Shown one piece after another: positions 1-7,716 of a stretch of 28,270 bases of DNA (within the stretch, counting starts at the first letter, position 1; the number at the start of each line of letters is the position of its first letter). The notes below the pieces were generated by a model, which was not told the origin of the DNA, did no database searches, and saw only the letters and a program-made list of their open reading frames with translations. The position numbers and the translations under genes were made by a program. Source of the stretch: Dehalobacterium sp040766325 (GTDB lineage: Bacteria; Bacillota; Dehalobacteriia; Dehalobacteriales; Dehalobacteriaceae); the NCBI GenBank assembly GCA_040766325.1, contig JAXGQR010000021.1:1-28270 (forward strand), given 5' to 3'.

Positions 1-1619
1 TGAAGTTTGACGAAGAACCGGGTCCTCCCTGGTGGACAGGGATCCTTTCCGCGCTGCTCCCTATTCTTCTTTTGGTCGGTTTATTCTTTTTTATGATGCA
101 GCAAACCCAGGGCGGCGGTAATCGGGTGATGCAATTTGGCAAAAGCCGTGCAAAATTACATACCGATGAAAAAAAGAAAGTTACCTTTGCTGATGTGGCC
201 GGGGTAGATGAGGTGAAGGAAGAGCTGGAGGAAATCGTGGAGTTTTTGAAAGCTCCCCGCAAATTCAGCCAGTTGGGAGCGAAAATCCCTAAAGGGGTAC
301 TGCTTTTTGGACCTCCCGGCACAGGGAAGACTCTTCTCGCTCGGGCTGTGGCCGGAGAAGCAGGGGTGCCTTTTTATAGCATCAGTGGTTCTGATTTTGT
401 TGAAATGTTTGTAGGTGTCGGGGCTTCCCGAGTACGGGATTTATTTGAACAAGCGAAAAAGAATGCCCCATGTATTGTTTTTATTGATGAAATTGATGCC
501 GTAGGGCGGCAGCGTGGCGCAGGTTTAGGGGGCGGCCATGATGAAAGGGAGCAAACCCTGAACCAGCTTTTGGTAGAGATGGACGGATTTGCTGCCAATG
601 AAGGGATCATTGTAGTTGCCGCCACTAACAGACCGGATATCCTCGACCCTGCTCTACTCCGACCGGGGCGTTTTGACCGCCAGATTACAGTGAACATTCC
701 CGATATTATGGGTCGAAAAGAGATTCTTCAGGTCCACGCCAAGGGAAAACCTCTAAGTGATGATGTGGATCTGGGGGTATTGGCGCGGCGTACACCGGGC
801 TTTTCCGGGGCTGATCTGGCCAACCTTTTAAATGAGGCGGCTTTGCTTGCTGCCCGGCGCAATAAAACCGAGATTAGCATGAAGGAATTAGAAGATTCCG
901 TAGAGAGAGTGATTGCCGGTCCGGAGAAAAAATCCCGTGTGATCAGTGATTATGAAAGAAAGCTGGTGGCATATCACGAAGCCGGTCATGCCGTCATCGC
1001 TTATTTATTACCTAACGCGGATCCACTGCATAAAGTTTCCATTATTCCTCGCGGCGGCGCCGGTGGCTATACCCTGCTTCTACCCAAGGAAGATCGCAAT
1101 TATATGACCAAATCCCAGATGAAGGATCAGGTGGTCATGCTCTTAGGGGGGCGCATGGCGGAAGCATTAGTCTTAAAGGAAGTGAGCACCGGGGCGCAAA
1201 ATGACCTGGAAAGAGCCACGGAAACCGTACGTAAAATGATTACCCGTTACGGCATGTCCGAAGAGTTGGGACCCTTAACCTTTGGTCATCGCCAAGATCA
1301 GGTATTTCTGGGACGGGATATTTCTCAGGACCGGGATTACTCTGAAGCTGTGGCCTATTCCATCGATAAGGAAGCTCGGCGCATGATTGATGAAGCCTAT
1401 AATAAAGCAAAAAAAATGCTTACGGATAATATGGATCGTTTACAAGCAGTAGCACATGCCCTAATGGAAAAGGAAACGCTGGAGGCGGAGGAATTTGCCG
1501 AATTGATGAAATCCTTTGATGATGCTCAGGAACCACCTGAGAAAAAAGGAGACAGCACGCTGGGGGAACCTCTTCCGGTGATGTTTAAATTAAATTTATC
1601 TTACAAAGGCAAGGAGTGA
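1..1619 (+). CDS. ftsH: ATP-dependent zinc metalloprotease FtsH (5' end outside window)
   Basis: Membrane-anchored AAA+ protease that unfolds and degrades membrane and short-lived cytosolic proteins. The frame is open from base 3, so the gene starts upstream; an ATG at 105 lies inside the transmembrane region and is not the start. Visible in order: the end of the extracytoplasmic part, a hydrophobic segment around 45-105 (second TM helix), Walker A GPPGTGKT (309-332), Walker B with FIDEID, the second region of homology ending in RPGRFDR, and the zinc site HEAGH (975-989). About 538 residues are present. FtsH is usually 600-650, so roughly 80-100 N-terminal residues (TM1 and the external domain) are missing. 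The tail is short and ends in a basic, Lys-rich stretch. ndk follows 4 bp after the stop, so the two are very probably cotranscribed. The family assignment is essentially certain. Confidence 0.97.
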   Translation, partial: KFDEEPGPPWWTGILSALLPILLLVGLFFFMMQQTQGGGNRVMQFGKSRAKLHTDEKKKVTFADVAGVDEVKEELEEIVEFLKAPRKFSQLGAKIPKGVLLFGPPGTGKTLLARAVAGEAGVPFYSISGSDFVEMFVGVGASRVRDLFEQAKKNAPCIVFIDEIDAVGRQRGAGLGGGHDEREQTLNQLLVEMDGFAANEGIIVVAATNRPDILDPALLRPGRFDRQITVNIPDIMGRKEILQVHAKGKPLSDDVDLGVLARRTPGFSGADLANLLNEAALLAARRNKTEISMKELEDSVERVIAGPEKKSRVISDYERKLVAYHEAGHAVIAYLLPNADPLHKVSIIPRGGAGGYTLLLPKEDRNYMTKSQMKDQVVMLLGGRMAEALVLKEVSTGAQNDLERATETVRKMITRYGMSEELGPLTFGHRQDQVFLGRDISQDRDYSEAVAYSIDKEARRMIDEAYNKAKKMLTDNMDRLQAVAHALMEKETLEAEEFAELMKSFDDAQEPPEKKGDSTLGEPLPVMFKLNLSYKGKE

Positions 1620-1623
1620 CGGA

Positions 1624-2073
1624 ATGGAAAAAACTTACGTGATGATCAAACCTGACGCCGTACAGCGTAATCTTATAGGAGAGATTATCAGTTGTTTTGA
1701 AAAAAAGGGCTTGACGCTGGTAGCGATGAAATTTTTGCGTTTATCTCAAGAACAGGCACAGGCCCACTACCAGGAACATGTCGGCAAAAAGTTTCATGAC
1801 GGTCTCATCTCCTTTATTACTTCGGGGCCGGTGGTGGCTATGGTCTGGGAAGGCAAGAACGCGGTATCTATTGCGCGTAAACTTATGGGGTCGACAAATC
1901 CGGCGGAAGCGGAGCCGGCCTCCATTCGGGGCAAGTATGGTATGGATGTGGGGCGCAACATTATCCATGGGGCCGACTCAGCGGAAAGTGCCCGGCGAGA
2001 AATAGCTATTTACTTCCAACCGGAAGAAATAGTTGCCTACGAAAAGAATATTGATCAGTGGATTTATGAATAA
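1624..2073 (+). CDS. ndk: Nucleoside diphosphate kinase
   Basis: Transfers the gamma-phosphate of ATP to other NDPs through a phospho-histidine, balancing NTP and dNTP pools in the cytosol. The 149-residue length is normal for the family. It begins with the typical MEKTYVMIKPDAVQR, and the active-site His115 lies in NIIHGADSAESA. The ATG at 1624 follows the ftsH stop by 4 bp, with AAGGAGTGACGG overlapping the end of ftsH as ribosome binding site. A strong terminator follows at 2082-2116, so ndk is the last gene of the ftsH transcript. Placing ndk directly after ftsH differs from Bacillus, where coaX follows ftsH; here coaX lies about 20 kb downstream. Confidence 0.97.
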   Translation: MEKTYVMIKPDAVQRNLIGEIISCFEKKGLTLVAMKFLRLSQEQAQAHYQEHVGKKFHDGLISFITSGPVVAMVWEGKNAVSIARKLMGSTNPAEAEPASIRGKYGMDVGRNIIHGADSAESARREIAIYFQPEEIVAYEKNIDQWIYE

Positions 2074-2081
2074 ATAAGCCG

Positions 2082-2116
2082 GATGGAACGAATCACTCTT
2101 CGTTCCATCTTTTTTT
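2082..2116 (+). terminator. Rho-independent terminator after ndk
   Basis: A perfect 11-bp stem (2082-2092 with 2099-2109) has a 6-nt loop and is followed by a run of seven T. It closes the ftsH-ndk transcript. Confidence 0.93.
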
Positions 2117-2271
2117 ATGCCTCAGTCCGCCCTTGCCCCTCATTATGTTACTCCTCCTTTTTTCCCTAGCGATAAAAGTATTAAATGTAAAGTATTAGAT
2201 GATGAGAAAATTTTATGCAGGTTCTATTGTGAAAAAAAATTAAACTTTCTCGATTATGATTAGCAGGATTT

Positions 2272-2317
2272 TTGAAAAATATGGAGAAGGTATGATATAT
2301 ATAGGGAAATTTTCCCT
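2272..2317 (+). promoter_or_regulatory. Putative promoter and operator dyad upstream of the LuxR-type gene
   Basis: TTGAAA (2272-2277), an 18-bp spacer and TATATA (2296-2301) resemble a sigma-A promoter. Directly downstream, about where transcription would start, is a perfect 7-bp dyad around one base: AGGGAAA (2303-2309), T, TTTCCCT (2311-2317). Another TTTCCCTA lies at 2161-2168. Two direct AAAGTATTA copies lie at 2175-2183 and 2189-2197. The dyad position suits a repressor or autoregulator site; which protein binds is unknown. Confidence 0.45.
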
Positions 2318-2367
2318 ACACTTGAAATAAAAAAATTCCAAATCTACAACTAATGGGGGATGATGAT

Positions 2368-3036
2368 ATGGAAGAAATCAGGCTTATGATTTTAAGTGAG
2401 AATTCTTCTTCCAGACAGGGGTTAACCGCCATTTTTGCATCGGAGAATGCTTTTGAGATGGCAGGAACTTATGCTATTGAGGAGGGATTGCGCCGTGCTA
2501 TTTCCATTCAGCCGGATGTGGTTTTGATGGATATTGAGGATCATGTCACTTCCTTGCAGTTGGAGCGATTGGATAAATTGAATGAAGACTGTCCCTGTAG
2601 CATGATTTTAGCTATTGTGGCCGAGGAACATAATGATATCATTTCTTCTCTTCTGGCTCATGGCATCGACGGATGTATCCCTCGCGGCATGATGAGGGGC
2701 AGCATGGTGAAGACCATCGAATTGGTCTGCCGCTGCGGAGTTCTTTGTCTTCCCGGATCTGTAAAAAGCAAGGTGGCATTACCTACAAACGGATTATCTG
2801 CTTCCGGTAATATCACGAAGAAACTCATGCTGGATGGGAATGAAGCTCTTACCAAACGCGAGTATGAAGTGCTTCAATTGATGGCGCAAAACTTATCCAA
2901 CCGAGAAATTTCCGAAGCCTTATTTATTGGAGAAGCAACTGTGAAAACCCATGTAAGTAATATTTTGCGCAAATTGAAACAAAACAACAGAGCACAAGCC
3001 GTAGTTTTTTCTTATCAGACAGGAATTATTTCATGA
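2368..3036 (+). CDS. NarL/FixJ-type response regulator with degenerate receiver and LuxR HTH
   Basis: A 222-residue transcription regulator. Residues 1-125 resemble a CheY-like receiver and residues 155-215 are a clear GerE/LuxR helix-turn-helix (TKREYEVLQLMAQNLSNREI, then the EATVKTHVSNIL recognition helix). The phospho-acceptor position is kept (Asp55 in VVLMDIED). The acidic pair normally before it (VDDH in NarL) reads ILSEN, and the usual Lys of LLKD is Arg in CIPRG. Classical Mg-dependent phosphorylation may therefore be weak or absent. I prefer ATG 2368 over ATG 2353, because the GGGGGA Shine-Dalgarno at 2354-2359 is 8 nt upstream of 2368. No histidine kinase is in the window. A paralogue lacking the HTH follows at 3252. 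Target genes are unknown; the adjacent surface-protein genes are a guess from position. Confidence 0.88.
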   Translation: MEEIRLMILSENSSSRQGLTAIFASENAFEMAGTYAIEEGLRRAISIQPDVVLMDIEDHVTSLQLERLDKLNEDCPCSMILAIVAEEHNDIISSLLAHGIDGCIPRGMMRGSMVKTIELVCRCGVLCLPGSVKSKVALPTNGLSASGNITKKLMLDGNEALTKREYEVLQLMAQNLSNREISEALFIGEATVKTHVSNILRKLKQNNRAQAVVFSYQTGIIS

Positions 3037-3161
3037 TTATTAGTCATTCTTTTTTTACTTTGCCATAAGAAGATATCATTATAAGTTCATACTTTGTGAA
3101 TTGTCTGATGAAATATCATACTTTAGGCTGATTGAAAAGATCTGCCTGATATCATAATCTT

Positions 3162-3202
3162 AAGGAGAACATATCTTTGATGATAAGTTCTCCTTTCTTT
3201 TT
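3162..3202 (+). terminator. Terminator or attenuator hairpin upstream of the receiver-only gene
   Basis: AAGGAGAAC (3162-3170) pairs perfectly with GTTCTCCTT (3187-3195). The stem is extended by TATC/GATA after one A-A mismatch and is followed by TTCTTTTT. It lies 125 bp after the regulator stop and about 50 bp before the next start, so it may end the first transcript or act as an attenuator inside the leader of the second gene. Confidence 0.6.
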
Positions 3203-3251
3203 ATTCATTTCTCAGTTCATCAGATCTGTTCGAACGGGAGGGGAAAAAACA

Positions 3252-3683
3252 ATGCAAAAAATTAGAGGGATGGTTTCCTCTAAAGGAAATGTTACCCGGG
3301 AAGGTGTTGCCTTAATTCTGAACGGGATTAAAAATTTTGAAATTGTTGGCCAGGACGGATCTGATATATTAAAGGATGCTTTTGAAATACAGCCGGATTT
3401 TATCCTTTTTGAGTTAAATGGGACTGAAAATGATATGGAAGCTCATGAAGAAACCCTGCATCAACTGCGTAACAGCTGCAGTTGGACCAAAATTATCCTC
3501 TATAGTTCGAACCATTTGCACATCCAAAAAATCAACAAATTCTCCGAATTATGCGATGGGTATATCCAGGGTCCCTTAATGCCGGGATTTCTCCAAAAAG
3601 CAATTGAACTGGCTTGTTATTCAGGACGGTTTTTCTATTTAGGTTCACCCAAGGATCTGGTGGGTTTAACCAATGACTTGTAG
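3252..3683 (+). CDS. Receiver-only paralogue of the upstream regulator, acceptor Asp replaced by Glu
   Basis: A 143-residue protein that aligns along its whole length with the N-terminal part of the upstream regulator: both start with M-x-x-IR, share IQPD followed by a hydrophobic strand, and share KAIELAC/KTIELVC. It stops exactly where the paralogue enters the linker to its LuxR HTH, so it has no DNA-binding domain. At the phospho-acceptor position it has Glu54 (ILFELNG against VLMDIED), a change that can mimic phosphorylation in some receivers; the usual Lys is Gly. ATG 3252 is chosen because GGGAGGGG (3237-3244) sits 7 nt upstream; the upstream extension to 3177 runs through the terminator hairpin. 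No HTH remnant is visible after the stop. It may pair with or titrate the full-length regulator, which is inference. Confidence 0.75.
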   Translation: MQKIRGMVSSKGNVTREGVALILNGIKNFEIVGQDGSDILKDAFEIQPDFILFELNGTENDMEAHEETLHQLRNSCSWTKIILYSSNHLHIQKINKFSELCDGYIQGPLMPGFLQKAIELACYSGRFFYLGSPKDLVGLTNDL

Positions 3684-3863
3684 GGAAATAAGCACTATAC
3701 TTTGCCGGTTTAGAACATCAAAAATCATCCCTTACTCCTACTAGGGGTGGAAGTTTTACCACAGGATTCGTGTTATAGTTGTTTTAGTTAAATAAAGTAT
3801 CTTTTACGTCACCCATAAGGATTCGGTATTGTGAAACTTGCTCAAGATTGGAGACGAAAAAAA

Positions 3864-4652
3864 ATGATGAAAAAGACAAGCTGTTTTTTAGCAGGAATTC
3901 TAGTAGCCGGGGCTGTGTTTCTATCCGCCCCGTCTTATCCTTCTTTGGCTGATAATGTGATCAAAATTATTATCAATGGATCGGTAACTCCCAGCGATGT
4001 AGCACCTCTCCTCAAGGAGGGACGTACTCTGGTTCCTATCCGGGTCATTTCCGAGGGCCTAGGTGCCGATGTACAGTGGGATCAAAAGAAGAATGCGGTC
4101 ATTGTTACCGAGGAGGGCAAGGGAAGCCAAAGTGATGGTGGAAGTTCCTATTTAAAGGGAAAAAACTTCTCCCAGGGTGACAAGGGCATTGGCAATAATA
4201 TGATTTCAGCGCGAGATCTTAAAAATCTGCTGGATGATGATCAAGATGATGATATTGCCGATTATCGCCCCAATCATAACGGCGGCGACAGCATTGCCAA
4301 CGATCCCCTGGTGGTGGACGTGCGTGGCGAGGCTGAATATCTTGATACTCATATCCCCAGCGCTGTGTGGATCGCACCTGCCACCCAGATGGCAGATCAG
4401 GAAAGCATTAATAAACTGAAAAAGCTTTTAAATGATCATGTGGCCAAGGGAGGCAAAAATGAAATCGTGATCTACTGCTACACCGGGAATCAATCGGGAT
4501 TCGTGGCAGGTGTCCTGGGAGCCCAGGGGTTGCCGGTGAAGAATCTGATGTACGGTTTTGACATTGCGTGGCGGGGTACCAAATCGGCGGATCGAGCCAT
4601 TAAAGCACCCATGGAAAACAGCGGTGGGGAAAAGGTTGAGTGTAAGACCTGA
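3864..4652 (+). CDS. Secreted copper-amine-oxidase-N domain and rhodanese-like protein
   Basis: A 262-residue secreted protein. Residues 1-29 form a signal peptide (MMKK, a hydrophobic core, then SLAD). Residues 32-83 are a copper amine oxidase N-terminal-like domain (INGS, GRTLVPIRVISEGLGADV, WDQKKNAVIV), a wall- or surface-associated module common in Clostridia. After an acidic linker (about 84-145), residues 148-240 form a rhodanese domain with VDVRGEAEYLDTHIPSAVWI and the active-site loop CYTGNQS carrying Cys205, so sulfur or redox chemistry outside the membrane is plausible. I start at ATG 3864 (or 3867), with GGAG at 3850-3853, rather than the GTG at 3831. It precedes the surface-protein genes but is separated from them by about 290 bp. 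The substrate is unknown. Confidence 0.87.
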   Translation: MMKKTSCFLAGILVAGAVFLSAPSYPSLADNVIKIIINGSVTPSDVAPLLKEGRTLVPIRVISEGLGADVQWDQKKNAVIVTEEGKGSQSDGGSSYLKGKNFSQGDKGIGNNMISARDLKNLLDDDQDDDIADYRPNHNGGDSIANDPLVVDVRGEAEYLDTHIPSAVWIAPATQMADQESINKLKKLLNDHVAKGGKNEIVIYCYTGNQSGFVAGVLGAQGLPVKNLMYGFDIAWRGTKSADRAIKAPMENSGGEKVECKT

Positions 4653-4740
4653 GGGAGTTAATTTCCCCTCGGGTAGCGGGAAAGAAAAAGCATACATATT
4701 CTAGCTGTTCACATCATACGGTTGTAATTGACGGATTTCA

Positions 4741-4850
4741 CTCTGACGGCCTGGGTGCAAACCCTTGCTATAAATAAGCATGAAAGATAATGATAAGCTT
4801 TCGAAGGGAGGGGTTGCGAAGAGGCAACGATAATTTAGACTAAGGGGGTG
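4741..4850 (+). ncRNA. Possible structured leader RNA (unclassified)
   Basis: Several nested helices can be drawn here. GGGT/ACCC (4753-4764) closes a GCAA tetraloop. CCCTT (4762-4766) can alternatively pair with AAGGG (4804-4808). GTTGC (4813-4817) pairs with GCAAC (4824-4828) around GAAGAG. It lies about 90-200 bp upstream of a secreted-protein gene. I compared it by eye with the c-di-GMP, cobalamin, SAM, TPP and glycine riboswitch cores and found no convincing match. Confidence 0.28.
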
Positions 4851-4853
4851 GAT

Positions 4854-4922
4854 TTGGACAGGAAGATGATGAACCTGGTTGATATAATCAGCAGGAGCAG
4901 GTCAAGAAGGAATTTATTTTAG
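4854..4922 (+). CDS. Possible 22-codon leader ORF
   Basis: TTG 4854 follows AAGGGGGTG (4842-4850) at a suitable distance and reads 22 codons to TAG 4920. The peptide is short, basic and Arg/Ser-rich at its end (SRSRSRRNLF). It lies between the possible structured leader and the disrupted secreted-protein gene at 4943. There is no homology evidence, and a TTG-started ORF this short can occur by chance. Confidence 0.2.
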   Translation: MDRKMMNLVDIISRSRSRRNLF

Positions 4923-4942
4923 AATTTAAGGAGGAATAAAGT

Positions 4943-7509
4943 ATGCAAAGATCAAAATTAGCGCTAGTTTTGACGATTGTGGCGATTTGGGATTAGTTTT
5001 GCCGGATCAGCTTTTGCGGATACAAGAATGACCGGTAAGTTAAACGTTACCATGAACACCAACAATGGTCCGTATGTTGATTATGGTTATACCGGTTGTG
5101 AATCCTCATATATCTTTAATGCTTATGACATTACCTATTTTGATACAGGTTGTTTAAATCATAATGATGGATTTAAAATTATAATGGACTTTAACTATGA
5201 AGGCGATGCAGAGAATGCTTTTGAATTCGACTTTGATTATTCTTTACCTGTAAAGGTTTGGGCGCAAACTCCAGGCGGTAGTGCAGGTGACTGGTTTACT
5301 GCTCAACCCACAGTAATTCGATGTGGACGAGCTAAACGGTGTTGTAACCATTGAAGTTGAAGATTTAATGATTCCCACAGAATACGAAGATATTACAAAA
5401 GTGGTTGTAGGGGATGAAAATCAAGATTTAAGAGTTATCAATACTTGTGAAGCCGGTACTTACTGTATTGATATGACGATTAGTTCGAAATGCGGCGATT
5501 TTAAAGTAACTGATCAGGTGGTCGAAATTAAATCCGCTCCTGCAGAAGTTGTAATTACCAGCATTGCTCCTGATACAGTACAATCCGGCGATTGCAAATC
5601 TGTTTACTGTAAAAGGTTGGGTTTATGATTGCGGCGGCAAAGGCGTTCCTAATCAGGACGTAACTCTTACTATCCCAGGTGCAGACGTTGATGTGGCGAA
5701 TGCGAAAACAAATTCCAACGGATTTTTCACGATTAACTTCGCAGAGCACCAGCACCAGGCGATCAAGCACTGTTCAGGTATCAGCGGCTTGCTGTGGTGA
5801 TGTTTCTTTTGATGATATCGCTCTGAAGGTTAATAAAGACAGGCTTCTGATCTTGAAATTAATGTTACCAGTGCCGATGGTGTAGAAGACGAAGTTCGTT
5901 ACAACAAATGTAACACTGTAGAATTTTGTCTCTTAGATGAATGTGGTGAGTTTGCACAAGCAGGTGCTCTCGAAGGAAATGAAACCACAATTTATTTCAC
6001 TGCTACTCAGGAAAGACCGGGCAAAGATCCCATCGTAGCCGGCCACTTCTATCTAGAATGCCCTGAAATATGTGAAATGCACTATCCCGAACAATGTGAT
6101 TGCAATCCTGGGGATCGTGATTATGAACAAATCAATTCCATCGTTATTGATGCTAAGTCTTGCTATACCGTAAAAATGGTTCCCTTAGTGGAAGGTGAAA
6201 TCACCATTACAGCTAGAATTACTATTGGCGGTATTACTGAAATTGTCACAACTAAAGTTGTAGATTCTTTTTCTCCTGCTGAAGTAATGGACTTTCCCTT
6301 GGTTACCGATGACGCAGATAATGTCAGAGCCGGTTGGCCCATTGTTGCCGTTGTTGCTTTAGACAGAACTGCCGGTGCCAACTATAATAAAAACTTCTTT
6401 TATCAACGGTGAAGAAGTGCTTGTGAGCGATCAATTAGGTACACCTGGTGTGGACTACATTGCTCCGATGAAAGATGATGAGTTTGTAGCTGCATTTAAT
6501 GTATGTGGTGAATCTATTGCATCAAGGGCAGGATGCATGTGCATCTGAAGATGCCATCTTCCCTTATTGCACCGATAAATGGTATTTCATGCTTTATCCT
6601 TGCAAAGAATTAAGAGGCGATTTCGAGATTAAAGTAGTAATTGATGGCATAGGTGAAGCTTCTGCTGATTTCTTCACCAAACACAGAGAGGGAGTAAGCG
6701 AAGAAATCGATTTAAACTTTGTCACTCCTGTGGAATTAGAAAGATATTTATCCCCTGATGCTTGGCAGACCTTCTCTACACCGAAGCTCTTAGCTGCTAC
6801 CGGTGCTGAAACCCCTGAATATGGCACCTTCGCTGAACTTCTTGCTCCGATTTATGAAGAAATGGCTGAAGGTCCTTTCAGTGCTGATGAAGCAGAATTG
6901 TTTGTTTTAGGTTATGATGATGGTGAGTGGTATGCGATGGAAGCATGCGATTTTGTTGAACCATTAGCTGGTTATTATGTAAGAACCCCCCAACGGGAAA
7001 AAGGCGATTGGAATATGAGAAATGTTCCTTTCAAACTTGAATATGTATTTGCCCGTGCTACTACCCCGGATCTGAGCGTACCGTATCATTACTATTATGA
7101 TACTAATGATGATAACGTTGGATCTTTAGATTATATGGAATGGAACTCCATCGGCGTTGGTGTTTCTCCTGAACTGGAAAATACCTTAACGAGACAATCC
7201 GATGATTCTGCCCAGGCTTTAGTAACCTTGTTAAGAGGGAACGCTTCCTTCTCAATTTGGAATCCTGGCGCGAAATTAGCCAATGTAAATTCCGCTTTTA
7301 CGACTAATGCTTTAGGTGGAACCGCATACTCCAACACAACCCTGAATCCCTTCACACCTCTCTATAATGGGGACGTGTATTGGACCTACGGATATTGCTC
7401 CAATCAATATTTGGCAGCAAATGTTGGTCTTGATATGATCGAATGGGTTGGCGGAAACTATAGACCTGCAAACTATGATGATTTTCCACATGGCAATGAA
7501 GGATATTAA
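4943..7509 (+). pseudogene. Cys-rich secreted protein gene interrupted by about seven frameshifts
   Basis: Joining frames gives one coherent secreted protein of about 855 residues. ATG 4943 has AAGGAGGAA upstream. The signal peptide starts MQRSKLALVLTIVAI and ends SAFA. The body has many Cys (TCEAGTYC, DCGGKG, SAACCGD, LECPEICEM, QCDCNPG) and an Ig/CarboxypepD-like stretch (GKGVPNQDVTLTIPGADVDV). The C-terminal part holds WQTFSTPKLLA and GYYVRTP, a pattern seen in clostridial surface proteins. Frame changes are needed near 4988, 5319, 5593, 5744-5768 (probably two single-base losses), 5844, 6389-6393 (an A5 run) and 6519. All but the one near 5844 shift the frame by net +1. Each segment is free of internal stops and still reads as protein, and every neighbouring gene is intact. 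Recent pseudogene decay, local sequence error or recoding are all possible. The function is unknown. The last intact segment runs about 6520-7509. Confidence 0.8.
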
Positions 7510-7610
7510 GATTTTATACACTAAAAAAATGATATGTGCTTGATATGAATAAGTATCGTGAAGCATAAATCAACCCATGAAACGAATAGCTTTGATGTAT
7601 TAAGGTAAAT

Positions 7611-7638
7611 GGGGAAGGGTTAACCTTAACCCTTCCCC
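7611..7638 (+). terminator. Strong 13-bp hairpin after the disrupted gene
   Basis: GGGGAAGGGTTAA (7611-7623) is the exact reverse complement of TTAACCCTTCCCC (7626-7638). Only two bases separate the arms, so the innermost pairs must open. The downstream T tract is weak. It probably ends the transcript of the 4943-7509 gene. Confidence 0.6.
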
Positions 7639-7716
7639 ATTACTGATTTTCGGACCAAATGATACAAGATGCAACGAAAATATGAAAATTACTTACATGC
7701 TGTAAGGAGGGAGATG

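Noticed and set aside
4753..4828. Possible c-di-GMP-I riboswitch (GCAAACC resembles part of its core)
   Set aside because: The second conserved strand (GGGACGCAAAGCC-like) is not present, and the helices do not fit the known fold, so it was kept only as an unclassified leader.
4983..6525. Programmed +1 frameshifting as in prfB
   Set aside because: No stop codon or slippery heptamer with an upstream Shine-Dalgarno is at the junctions, and seven such events in one gene would be unprecedented. Kept only as a low-probability alternative.
4943..7509. Several separate small genes in different frames
   Set aside because: The pieces lack own ribosome sites, follow each other within a few codons, and read as one continuous secreted protein with one signal peptide.
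7540..7569. Promoter for the dockerin gene (TTGATA-N18-CATAAA)
   Set aside because: The -10 box is poor, and the strong hairpin at 7611-7638 would lie between it and the gene.
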